Assembly (NCBI GenBank): GCA_023429135.1
Contig: JAEYWD010000034.1
Span: 62,001 to 126,000 of the forward strand
Reading direction: 5' to 3'
DNA length: 64,000 nt
DNA from: Bacteroidota bacterium
GTDB taxonomy: Bacteria; Bacteroidota; Bacteroidia; Bacteroidales; JAAUTT01
Translations under genes and position numbers: made by a program
Part shown: in pieces, positions 1 to 7,685 of the stretch
How the letters are laid out: every line of letters starts with the position of its first letter
Position numbering within the stretch: position 1 is the first letter of the stretch
The notes under the pieces: model-generated
Seen by the model: only the letters and a program-made list of their open reading frames with translations
Database searches by the model: none
What the model was told of the DNA's origin: nothing

Positions 1-1017
1 AGAAACCACGCAGGCTGTTTGTGCAACTCCCAAATCTGTAAGTCCGAATTCAAAAGCATCTTCGGCTTTTTTTATCAACATCTTGGAAAGTGTTGGATCA
101 AAACTCTTAAAAACCTGGGCCGCTAAGGCAAAAGCAGAACTATACTTTCCGGCAGTGGACGAAACACCGGTGGCTCGATTCTTAAAAGCTCCCAAACCCT
201 GAGGTTTTCCTGTAATAAAGTAAACCGGACGATATAACCCCTTTCCATATGAAACGGTGTCTTTATTAGGCAGGCGAAAACCCCGATGGTCGCGGTCGTC
301 GGCAATCTGGTTGAACATCACGCCGCTGTCGGGATTCATCTTCAGGAGCCAGCCGAGACCCCAGCGTGCTTCATCCAGAATATCTGGAATACCATTTGCT
401 CCTGGATGTCCGTTTGCATTGAACTCGTCTTTAAAAGCAGCAGGATTTTTCTGATAGGCAAACAGCATTTGGTATACAGCGTTGGCCGACGTTGTAACAT
501 ATTGCAGGTAGTCGGTAGCATCGTGCCAGCCTCCTTTCACGTTGATTATTTCGCCAGTACGGGTGGGATGATCTACAATAAACCCATCGTGCGTGTGACA
601 TGAATCCTTCAGAAAAGGGTTATAACCGCAGCGCTGCTGACGCATATATTTCAGGATAAAATCTGAAGAACCGCTATAAGCATCTGCCGATATTTTAAAA
701 ACTGGTGAAACGACATTTCCTGCCTTGATATAATACCCACCGCTTTGCTCCACGTTGGTGAAATTGAGTCGCGCTGCCACTTTCATACCCCATTTGGAAC
801 CATTGTACAGTTGAGCTTTGCCCGAAAACACAACCTCGTTGGTAAGGGCGTTGCAAACCTGAAAACCGGCGGCACATATATCCTCGTTTGCAATCAGCAC
901 TGCCACTTTAACTGAATGCGGCAGGTATCCCATCTGGTTGATGCGAATCCAGACATCAGCATTTAGCTTAAAAACAAATGCTGAAAGAAGAAGTGTGAGA
1001 AGTGTAAGTTTTTTCAT
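1..1017 (-). CDS. Glycoside hydrolase family 9 enzyme, partial (3' end outside window)
   Basis: I translated this open frame by hand; it runs off the window edge after 339 codons. It starts with a signal peptide (MKKLTLLTLLLSAFVFKLNA), followed by an Ig-like N-terminal domain (about residues 22-115) and the start of a GH9 (alpha/alpha)6 catalytic domain. The GH9 signature reads GGWHDATDY at about residue 161, keeping both catalytic-site Asp residues but with Thr in place of the usual Gly. The motif PDILDEARWGLGWLLKM is also typical of GH9. The general-acid Glu lies beyond the edge. GH9 is mostly endo-glucanase, but the neighbours process amino sugars, so an exo-acting glucosaminidase-like specificity is possible. 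It is the last visible gene of the leftward cell-wall salvage operon. Family assignment is firm; the substrate is not. Confidence 0.88.
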   Translation of the reverse strand, partial: MKKLTLLTLLLSAFVFKLNADVWIRINQMGYLPHSVKVAVLIANEDICAAGFQVCNALTNEVVFSGKAQLYNGSKWGMKVAARLNFTNVEQSGGYYIKAGNVVSPVFKISADAYSGSSDFILKYMRQQRCGYNPFLKDSCHTHDGFIVDHPTRTGEIINVKGGWHDATDYLQYVTTSANAVYQMLFAYQKNPAAFKDEFNANGHPGANGIPDILDEARWGLGWLLKMNPDSGVMFNQIADDRDHRGFRLPNKDTVSYGKGLYRPVYFITGKPQGLGAFKNRATGVSSTAGKYSSAFALAAQVFKSFDPTLSKMLIKKAEDAFEFGLTDLGVAQTACVVS

Positions 1018-1034
1018 AGGTACTGAAATTAACC

Positions 1035-1219
1035 CCTCATCCCCGGCCCTTCTCCCAAGAGGAGAAGGGGGCCTCTCTTTCAAAAGTAACAGAGACATCA
1101 TAAGGCCCTGGCACTATCTCAAAGTCCCTCTCCTCGCCGGGAGAGGGATTTAGGGTGAGGGTTGTCAAAATTTATTTGTCTTCTCCCCTCTCCTCCTGGA
1201 GAGGGGTTGGGGGTGAGGC
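1035..1219. repeat. Cluster of three REP-like palindromes
   Basis: Three short hairpin repeats: 1035-1071 (tail CCTCATCCCC, then a CCTTCTCC/GGAGAAGG stem), 1125-1160 and 1184-1219 (stem first, then a tail ending GGTGAGG). The first points one way and the other two the opposite way, the arrangement of a REPIN. The third lies inside the 3' end of the AmpG-like gene and encodes its last residues (ASPPTPLQEERG). They fill most of the gap between the GH9 and AmpG-like genes. Confidence 0.85.
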
Positions 1220-3061
1220 TTTCTTAATTCCAAAATCTGGCCGCACCTTCACAAAGAACACAGGTATCATTCCCGGAATCATGCAAAGCATAACCCAAAC
1301 AAAGAAATTTTTGTAGCCAATCATGTCCTGCAACCAGCCCGAAAACATACCGGGTATCATCATGCTTGCAGCCATAAAGCCTGTTGCGATGGCAAAGTGC
1401 GCTGTTTTGTTTTTTCCTTCTGAAATGTAAATCATGTAGAGCATATAAGCCGTGAACCCAAATCCATACGAAAACTGCTCAACAGCCACACATAATCCTA
1501 TGATGAAATAATTCGTAGGTTGCGCAAAAGCCAGGTAAACATAAGCCAGATGTGGCAGGTTGATAGAAAGTACCATCCACCATAACCAATACTTTAAACC
1601 TTTTTTTGCGGCAGCCAAACCTCCAAGAATTCCACCCAGTGTTAATGCCAGAATACCGAAAGTTCCATAAATTAATCCAACTTCCCCGGTAGTTAAACCT
1701 AATCCTCCGATATTCCTAGGATCGAGCATAAAGGGCGATGCCAGTTTAATAAGCTGGGCTTCGCCAAAGCGATACAGAAGCAGGAATGAGATAATTACCC
1801 AGATTTCCTTTTTTGCAAAAAATGACCCGATAGTTTCAAAAAAGTCGGCCATTATGTTATTGTTCGTGCGGACAGCTTTATCGCCTGCCGGATAGGGAAG
1901 CATAAATTTGTGATAGAATGAAAACAACACAAAAAGCACCGCCAGAATAATGAAGGTTATGCTCCAGGAAAGATGGATATTGCCCGAAGTTCCTTTGAAA
2001 GCAGCTTCTGTTGCACGGTTAAGCTTTGAATCGACCTGCAGTAAAATATATGCCGGTTTATCCCAGTTTGCAGTGTTAAACGCCAAGCGGTCACCTTCCA
2101 GAAGCTTGATACTGTTGTCTCCTTTCTGAAATTTCAGGTTTAACACCATTTCTTTGTTTTCCTCCGGTTTTTTTGAGAGTTTAACAGCAACTACAGCAAT
2201 ATTACCTGTTTTCGAATCCACTGCTGCAGGAGCCTCATCGGCATTAAATGTTTCCTTCAGAAATTTCCCGAAAGGCTTGGAGATACTTCTGGTCCACCAG
2301 GATTCTTTTTCGTTTTTATCTGTAACAGCTTTTGCCCCTCCTATCACAAAACCATTGCTGGTATTATGGTTGGTAATAATCGACTTAACAGAGTCCAACT
2401 GACCTTTGGCGATGTTTTGAGTAGAGATTTCTACCTTTTCGGGAAATACAGCAAAATAAGTTTTCTCATGATCCTGTATATTATTTAGTTGAACCTCGGG
2501 CAACTTTATCACATTTGCATACGAGGGTCCGGCCTGGGCATTAATAATTATTGGAGGATGGCCAGTAGTGGTCTCAAAAAAACCTGCAACTATAATCAGG
2601 AGCCCTTGTCCCGTAATCATGGCTATACGGTAGAAGGTGCTGCGGATTCCCACAAAATACGTTTGCTGATGCTCATTTAAACCGAGCATATAAAAACCAT
2701 CGGCAGCAATATCGTGAGTAGCCGAACTGAAAGCCAACAGCCAAAGAAAAATAAGTGTAATCTTAAAAAACATTGGCAGTGGAATGGCCAGGGCAACTCC
2801 GCCTAGTCCTGCACCAATTAACAACTGCATCACCACAATCCACCAGCGTTTGGTTTTTAGCAGGTCTACCAGCGGACTCCAAAAAGGTTTGATAACCCAG
2901 GGCAGGTAAAGCCAACTGGTATACAAGGCTATATCGGTGTTTGAAATGCCAAGCCGTTTGAACATGATCACAGCTACGGTCATTACAACCACATACGGGA
3001 TACCTTCGGCAAAGTAGAGGGTAGGTATCCAAAGCCAGGGATTACGGGATGTTTTTTTCAT
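1172..3061 (-). CDS. AmpG-like MFS permease with large periplasmic loop
   Basis: This major facilitator protein resembles AmpG-type muropeptide permeases. Its N terminus carries the characteristic PTLYFAEGIPYV segment, with about five membrane helices in residues 10-165 and the rest after residue 370. Between helices 5 and 6 there is a polar insert of roughly 190 residues (about 175-370), which by topology should be periplasmic. AmpG carries anhydro-muropeptides; a related permease in Tannerella forsythia takes up MurNAc. Here it would feed the kinase and MurQ encoded by the divergent operon. The C-terminal ASPPTPLQEERG is encoded by an invasive palindromic repeat, so the original stop codon was probably earlier. 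It follows the SpoIID gene by 113 bp containing another repeat. The exact substrate is inferred from context. Confidence 0.85.
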   Translation of the reverse strand: MKKTSRNPWLWIPTLYFAEGIPYVVVMTVAVIMFKRLGISNTDIALYTSWLYLPWVIKPFWSPLVDLLKTKRWWIVVMQLLIGAGLGGVALAIPLPMFFKITLIFLWLLAFSSATHDIAADGFYMLGLNEHQQTYFVGIRSTFYRIAMITGQGLLIIVAGFFETTTGHPPIIINAQAGPSYANVIKLPEVQLNNIQDHEKTYFAVFPEKVEISTQNIAKGQLDSVKSIITNHNTSNGFVIGGAKAVTDKNEKESWWTRSISKPFGKFLKETFNADEAPAAVDSKTGNIAVVAVKLSKKPEENKEMVLNLKFQKGDNSIKLLEGDRLAFNTANWDKPAYILLQVDSKLNRATEAAFKGTSGNIHLSWSITFIILAVLFVLFSFYHKFMLPYPAGDKAVRTNNNIMADFFETIGSFFAKKEIWVIISFLLLYRFGEAQLIKLASPFMLDPRNIGGLGLTTGEVGLIYGTFGILALTLGGILGGLAAAKKGLKYWLWWMVLSINLPHLAYVYLAFAQPTNYFIIGLCVAVEQFSYGFGFTAYMLYMIYISEGKNKTAHFAIATGFMAASMMIPGMFSGWLQDMIGYKNFFVWVMLCMIPGMIPVFFVKVRPDFGIKKASPPTPLQEERGEDK

Positions 3062-3076
3062 AAGTTAAAAGATAGG

Positions 3077-3110
3077 CCTCATCCCCGGCCCTTCTCCAAT
3101 AGGAGAAGGG
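3077..3110. repeat. REP-like palindrome
   Basis: A single copy of the CCTCATCCCCGG tail plus CCTTCTCC/GGAGAAGG hairpin lies just upstream of the AmpG-like start codon, in the same orientation as the copy at 1035. Confidence 0.8.
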
Positions 3111-3174
3111 AGTTTGCTCCGAATAAGATGAGTGCATGAGTTTTAGTAACTGTTTTATTTCAAGATACATAAAG

Positions 3175-4545
3175 CTATGATGAACTGAGTTCTGAGTTCC
3201 CTATTGAAGAATATAGTGGACTTAACTCCGCCCCTTTAAAATAATGGTTGAGAATAGCTTTGTAAGAATAACCTTTCTCTCCCATCATGGCAGCACCAAT
3301 CTGACAAAGTCCTACGCCATGCCCCCAGCCTGCGCCGGTAAGCACAAATTCGCCCGGAACACCATCCTTGATATTGTTTTTGTCGACCACAAAAGCAGAG
3401 CTGTAAAGGTGCGATTCGGAAAGAACTTTGCGGATTTGAAGTTCTTTACCGATGGTGACCGTCAACTTCGTTCCTATAATTTTCAGTTTTATAAGTCTGC
3501 CTGAGTTTCCCCTTTCCACAGGGATCAAATCGATAATTTTCCCAAAATCCTTTCCAGTCTTCCGTGAAATAAGTTCGGCAATTTTCTCCTGCGAATAAAC
3601 TACTTCCCAGCGGTAAAAATCAGTAGTTTCCTGGTCGTAGTCGTTCAACACCTGCGACAAAACTTTTTTATCGTGGGTGTTGCAGAAGGCTTCGGGCGAA
3701 GTTCGAATCCAACGATCGGCAGCATCTTCATTGGTTAAATCCATGTTGTAGCCAGCCGGAGTTTGCGGATTATCCACTATTGCCTGAAGATACGGATGAT
3801 TTACCGGCTCCCACGTTTTCTCGAAAAGTTCGGTAACTCCTCCGCAGCTCTTGTAAAAACGGGCATCACAGACATTACCTTTGTACATCAGACACAAACC
3901 GCGGGTTTCGTTAATGGCTTCAGCAACGAGCCGACTGGTTTGCCGGGTAATTCCCTGGTAACGCTGACAATGGTCGTCGGCACAAACATCGAAATTGGTA
4001 TGATCCTCGCGGTCGTACCAACGGATATATTCATCGGGCGTTTCGTAAATGCTCTGATATTTTGCGGACAACTGCTCCAGTTGCTTTCCCTTGAGTACCT
4101 GAGCCAAAAGCCACGACCTTGAAATTACAGCATGTGCTTTTAGTAGCTCCAGACTACTTGTAGCACTCATTTCGGAAGAAATTACACTCAACAGGTAATC
4201 TTCGAGAGAGAGGATGTTGATAGCGGTAAGCTTTTCGTTTTCAACTATGAACTTTAATGAACCTTTGAACTTCTGATTCTCCTTTCGTTCCCAATGAAAT
4301 TTTATGCCAATGGTAACGTTGAGCAAATCGAACGATGATGTTTCGTAATCATCCGGTTCGAAAAGCAGAGTTCCTCCCGTCATAACATCTTCGTTTAGAA
4401 GAATCCTGCCATGGTTGTAACTGATCCGGTTATTCCCTTCGCATATTTTACCGGTTTCTTTCAACATATATTTACCATTGAGGATAAATTCAATGGCTGG
4501 CTCATACATAATTCCAATTCTCAGTTGTGGCTCATTCATATTCAA
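3175..4545 (-). CDS. SpoIID/LytB domain protein
   Basis: The protein has the SpoIID/LytB core. A first block (ISSEMSATSSLELLKAHAVI) lies at about residues 120-145, a middle block contains ARFYKSCGGVTELF at about 220, and the C-terminal signature GAGWGHGVGLCQIGAAM lies near residues 405-425. In Bacillus, SpoIID is a lytic transglycosylase for glycan strands that have lost their peptides, and LytB enhances the amidase. No signal peptide is evident at the chosen start, so its compartment is uncertain. It sits between a GNAT gene and the AmpG-like permease, downstream of a secreted amidase. That order fits stepwise amidase, transglycosylase and uptake of cell-wall sugars. Confidence 0.87.
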   Translation of the reverse strand: MNMNEPQLRIGIMYEPAIEFILNGKYMLKETGKICEGNNRISYNHGRILLNEDVMTGGTLLFEPDDYETSSFDLLNVTIGIKFHWERKENQKFKGSLKFIVENEKLTAINILSLEDYLLSVISSEMSATSSLELLKAHAVISRSWLLAQVLKGKQLEQLSAKYQSIYETPDEYIRWYDREDHTNFDVCADDHCQRYQGITRQTSRLVAEAINETRGLCLMYKGNVCDARFYKSCGGVTELFEKTWEPVNHPYLQAIVDNPQTPAGYNMDLTNEDAADRWIRTSPEAFCNTHDKKVLSQVLNDYDQETTDFYRWEVVYSQEKIAELISRKTGKDFGKIIDLIPVERGNSGRLIKLKIIGTKLTVTIGKELQIRKVLSESHLYSSAFVVDKNNIKDGVPGEFVLTGAGWGHGVGLCQIGAAMMGEKGYSYKAILNHYFKGAELSPLYSSIGNSELSSS

Positions 4546-4578
4546 TATTTTTAGTCGCTTTCCTCTTTATGCTCAGGG

Positions 4579-5064
4579 TTAAGCTATTACCATTTCCAAA
4601 ACGGGATAAACAGGATCTTCGAAACCAAATTTCCTGTAAAGTTTTTCTCCATCTTTCGATGTGTGCAGTGCAATCTTAGTGATGCCCATCTTTCGGGCTT
4701 CATTCAGAAGCTCAGTTAGGATAAGCGTGGATATACCTTTCCGTCGTGCCTCAGGAATGGTATACATGTTCAGAATATCACCTTCAAGGTAGGAGGCCCT
4801 GTTAAAATCGCCCGGAATTTTTTTTATAACCATTCCTCCAAAAGCCAAAACTTTTCCGTCGTAAACGGCCATTAAGGCAAAAAAACTCCCATCGTACATG
4901 GATTTCCTGAAATATTCTTCAAGTTCCTTTTTTAGGGTCAGCTTGTATTCCATGCTTCTTTCACCCTGCAACTGACTCAGGTAATCGAGCCGATGTTCAG
5001 TCATAATGCTGATATCAGTATCTTCTACCTTTTTTATTATAACTTTTGCAAGATCGATATCCAT
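4579..5064 (-). CDS. GNAT family N-acetyltransferase
   Basis: A 161-residue single-domain GNAT protein. The acetyl-CoA-binding motif A region reads YTIPEARRKGISTLILTEL (about residues 97-115), followed by a helix and the terminal strand FGFEDPVYPVLEMVIA. The start is only 3 bp from the stop of the DUF4922 gene, so the two are probably translated together. Its substrate cannot be read from the sequence; the context suggests an amino sugar or cell-wall peptide, but this is inference. Confidence 0.85.
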   Translation of the reverse strand: MDIDLAKVIIKKVEDTDISIMTEHRLDYLSQLQGERSMEYKLTLKKELEEYFRKSMYDGSFFALMAVYDGKVLAFGGMVIKKIPGDFNRASYLEGDILNMYTIPEARRKGISTLILTELLNEARKMGITKIALHTSKDGEKLYRKFGFEDPVYPVLEMVIA

Positions 5065-5067
5065 TTT

Positions 5068-6048
5068 TTAAAACCTGAAAAATTTCTCAACAGAAGCCTC
5101 ATCCATACAAACCTGTGCCAACATATCCGAAACATCAGCGGCTGTTATTTTATTGAAATCTTCCTCGCGCGGTGTGATAAAAACGCCGCCCATATCTACA
5201 CTCGCCGGACTCAGTAAAATTTGCTTCTCCCCTGCTTCAAAATATTGTTTTGGACGGTGGAGAATTCTTGGGAAAAGATGTACAACCCATTCACAATCTT
5301 CTTTATAGGCTAGAAGGTTCAGCATCGGTTCTTTTTCCTGCGGCTGGATTTCTTTAAATCTCCGGTAAAACTCTTCAAAAAGCAGATTCATCGCAGCTTT
5401 ATCCCTGCCATTCATAGAAATAACTCCCCGCTGATACCCCTTCCAGGAATAAACATTTACCATTTTCTTTTCACCTACTTGCTTCAAAAGTGTGGGATTA
5501 TGGAAATCCTTTTCAATAGGCAAAAATCCTTTGGATCCGGCCTGAAAATGGAAATGGTCGGGAGCCGAAGCGCCGCATTTAGGACCATTGTAAAAAACCA
5601 CAAAATCGGGTAAAGCTTCCGCCAAATCGAGCATATCTTCAAAATGCCCTTCAATAAGCTGGTCGGTATGCCTTTCGATGGGTACTGTAAGATGCTTTGG
5701 GAAAATCGGGAAAGGATTGATCAGCACCACATATTCTTCATTAAAAGGAATACCTCGTTGCTGCTTTGGCCGGTTCTGTGCACACAAAAAGCAGGGTCGG
5801 GCTTCGATTGATTTTGTATCAACTTTGGCTGCCGATGAGATAATACGTTTGGGATTAAACTGTACCAGAATATCAAATCCTTTGAAGTGAAGGGTTTTGG
5901 TCCGGACACTTTTCAAGTCGTTATAATTCACAGCAGGCAATTCCCACTCAGCAAGCTGGTTCTGAATGAATTGATTGATATGCCTCACCCCCGGCCCCTC
6001 TCCATTTGGAGAGGGGGGGAATACATCGGTTTGATTTTTTGAGTTCAT
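5068..6048 (-). CDS. DUF4922 HIT-superfamily protein (GalT/GDP-hexose phosphorylase-like)
   Basis: This protein carries an HxHxQ catalytic-type motif, PDHFHFQAGSKGFLPIEKDF, around residues 157-176. It resembles the HLHFQ motif of VTC2-type GDP-hexose phosphorylases and the motif of Ap4A phosphorylases, so nucleotidyl transfer or phosphorolysis of a nucleotide sugar is likely. Two Cys in FLCAQNR (about residue 86) may bind metal. Residues 10-22 (FPPSPNGEGPGVR) are encoded by a REP-like repeat at 5983-6018, so the annotated start may be a fusion product; the ancestral start was probably near residue 24. It is transcribed with GNAT (3-bp gap) and lies downstream of a GT2 gene. The reaction is unproven. 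Confidence 0.75.
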   Translation of the reverse strand: MNSKNQTDVFPPSPNGEGPGVRHINQFIQNQLAEWELPAVNYNDLKSVRTKTLHFKGFDILVQFNPKRIISSAAKVDTKSIEARPCFLCAQNRPKQQRGIPFNEEYVVLINPFPIFPKHLTVPIERHTDQLIEGHFEDMLDLAEALPDFVVFYNGPKCGASAPDHFHFQAGSKGFLPIEKDFHNPTLLKQVGEKKMVNVYSWKGYQRGVISMNGRDKAAMNLLFEEFYRRFKEIQPQEKEPMLNLLAYKEDCEWVVHLFPRILHRPKQYFEAGEKQILLSPASVDMGGVFITPREEDFNKITAADVSDMLAQVCMDEASVEKFFRF

Positions 6049-6187
6049 AAATTAATTAAGGCCCTCACCCCAACCCTCTCCCAAAGGGAGAGGGAGGAAT
6101 ACATAGGCAATGTTTAAAATATTGTAACTACTTTTAAGAGAAGCTCCACTCCCTCTCTCCTTGTGGAGAGGGGGCTGGGGGGTGAGG
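5983..6187. repeat. Cluster of three REP-like palindromes
   Basis: Copies lie at 5983-6018 and 6063-6094 (tail CCTCACCCC first) and at 6151-6187 (reverse orientation, ending GGTGAGG). The first is inside the DUF4922 coding region; the last touches the end of the GT2 gene. Forward and reverse copies enclose about 55-130 bp, as in a REPIN. Confidence 0.85.
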
Positions 6188-6193
6188 CTTCCC

Positions 6194-7663
6194 CTAAACC
6201 TTCTGCCCTTCCCTCACATACTGCTGTCGTGCCCAGAATTCGAGTGTGCGGATTCTGTCCTTATACAAATTATGTCCGTTAAGCTTTTGTATATCGAGCG
6301 AGGCATCGGAGTTTTCCTCCCAGCGGCGGCATAGATACAAAGGTTCGTAAATACGGCCAATCTGGTAATACCTGCTGATATTGAGTCCGAGTGCATAATC
6401 CTCGCCATAGCTCACATTGGGCACTTTTACTTTGCGGATTACAGGCGTGTAAAAAGCTCTGGGTGCTCCTAAACCATTAATGCGCAAAGCATTATTGCGA
6501 CCGTTGTCGGGTGTCCATTCCTTGTGGTCGATCAAACCCGGAGGAATTTCTTCGAGTTTGAAGTTCACCATACGGTACGAACCCACGAGCATGGCACAAT
6601 TTTGTTCATAAAAAGCAACAACTACACGTGCAATAACATTGTCATCAATATAAAGATCGTCGCTATCGAGCTGGATGGCAAACTTACCGCACTTTGGATG
6701 CATGATGCCTTCGTTCCAGCAACCGCCTATACCCAGGTCTTTACGTTCAGGAATAATTAGCTCTACACGCGGGTCTTTCGCAGCAAAGGATTTGATAAGA
6801 TCAGTAGTTCCATCAGTAGAAAAGTTATCAATAATCAGTAGGTTGAATTTAAAAGATGTTTTTTGATTCAACACCGACTGTATTGCATCACCAATAGTCT
6901 TAACACGGTTTCGAACAGGTATAATTACCGAGGCTTCGAATTCAAAATTACCTTCGTTAAATTCTATTTTGCGGAATTGCGGACTTAACCATGCACCAAC
7001 TTCCTTTAAATGAGCTGTGCAGGCTTGTTCCATTTCAATCTGCACCTGGCGGTTTTTAGGATCGACATAATCGAACTGCTTTTCGCCCGATTTACGGGTA
7101 TCGGTTTCAATAACCGTGTAAAGCATCTCTGGAATGCGCACCATCTTTTGCTTCTGCGAAACTTTTAGCCGCAAATCGTACAATGCTGCGAATTTGTAAG
7201 GAATAGCCATTCTCGAAACAGCATCTTTCAACGACTGTGTCCTGTAAAACAGCAACGAGCCAAAATCAAAATCGTCGCGCAGACTGCCATCCTGGTAATC
7301 TATAGTGGGGTGAGCACTGCGGACATCTTCTTTCATTTCGAAATAATCGGAATATACAAGGCCGGCACCACTGTCGCTACAAACCTGCATAAAACGGTTG
7401 AGAGCATGTTGTCCAAGATCGAACGGTAAATGTTTATTATACAACATTACAAACTCCCCATCTGCTTTGGCGGCAATTTCTTTCAGGGTTTCGGTCGATG
7501 CAAAGTTTTCGGAAATAATCCAGCCATCCAGTCCTTTAATATCAATTTTTTCTTTTCCGACAGCAATCACACTCTTCACTGCTCCCGAAGCCTTCAATAC
7601 ACCAATGTTGTGGCTTAAATCCTCAGGGTTAGCAGCCGATACAAAACATGTTATCATAAACAA
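6194..7663 (-). CDS. Family 2 glycosyltransferase with degenerate N-terminal GT-A half
   Basis: The C-terminal half (about residues 240-470) is a clear GT2 domain: ASVIIPVRNRVKTIGDAIQS, then the Asp motif LIIDNFSTDGTTD and the metal-binding QLDSDDLY. The N-terminal half (about 1-230) has the same general pattern (FVMLYNKHLPF, LVYSDYF) but weaker motifs and looks like a decayed second GT-A domain. There is no signal peptide, so it is cytoplasmic. It follows the amidase gene by 22 bp. In related Bacteroidetes a GT2 gene commonly accompanies the DUF4922 and SpoIID genes; the acceptor is unknown. An alternative Met lies two codons inside the chosen start. Confidence 0.83.
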   Translation of the reverse strand: MFMITCFVSAANPEDLSHNIGVLKASGAVKSVIAVGKEKIDIKGLDGWIISENFASTETLKEIAAKADGEFVMLYNKHLPFDLGQHALNRFMQVCSDSGAGLVYSDYFEMKEDVRSAHPTIDYQDGSLRDDFDFGSLLFYRTQSLKDAVSRMAIPYKFAALYDLRLKVSQKQKMVRIPEMLYTVIETDTRKSGEKQFDYVDPKNRQVQIEMEQACTAHLKEVGAWLSPQFRKIEFNEGNFEFEASVIIPVRNRVKTIGDAIQSVLNQKTSFKFNLLIIDNFSTDGTTDLIKSFAAKDPRVELIIPERKDLGIGGCWNEGIMHPKCGKFAIQLDSDDLYIDDNVIARVVVAFYEQNCAMLVGSYRMVNFKLEEIPPGLIDHKEWTPDNGRNNALRINGLGAPRAFYTPVIRKVKVPNVSYGEDYALGLNISRYYQIGRIYEPLYLCRRWEENSDASLDIQKLNGHNLYKDRIRTLEFWARQQYVREGQKV

Positions 7664-7685
7664 TTATTTAGCTCGTTAATATCAA

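Noticed and set aside
286..603. Plus-strand open frames near the left edge
   Set aside because: They are shadows of the GH9 gene on the minus strand, which has a signal peptide and family motifs.
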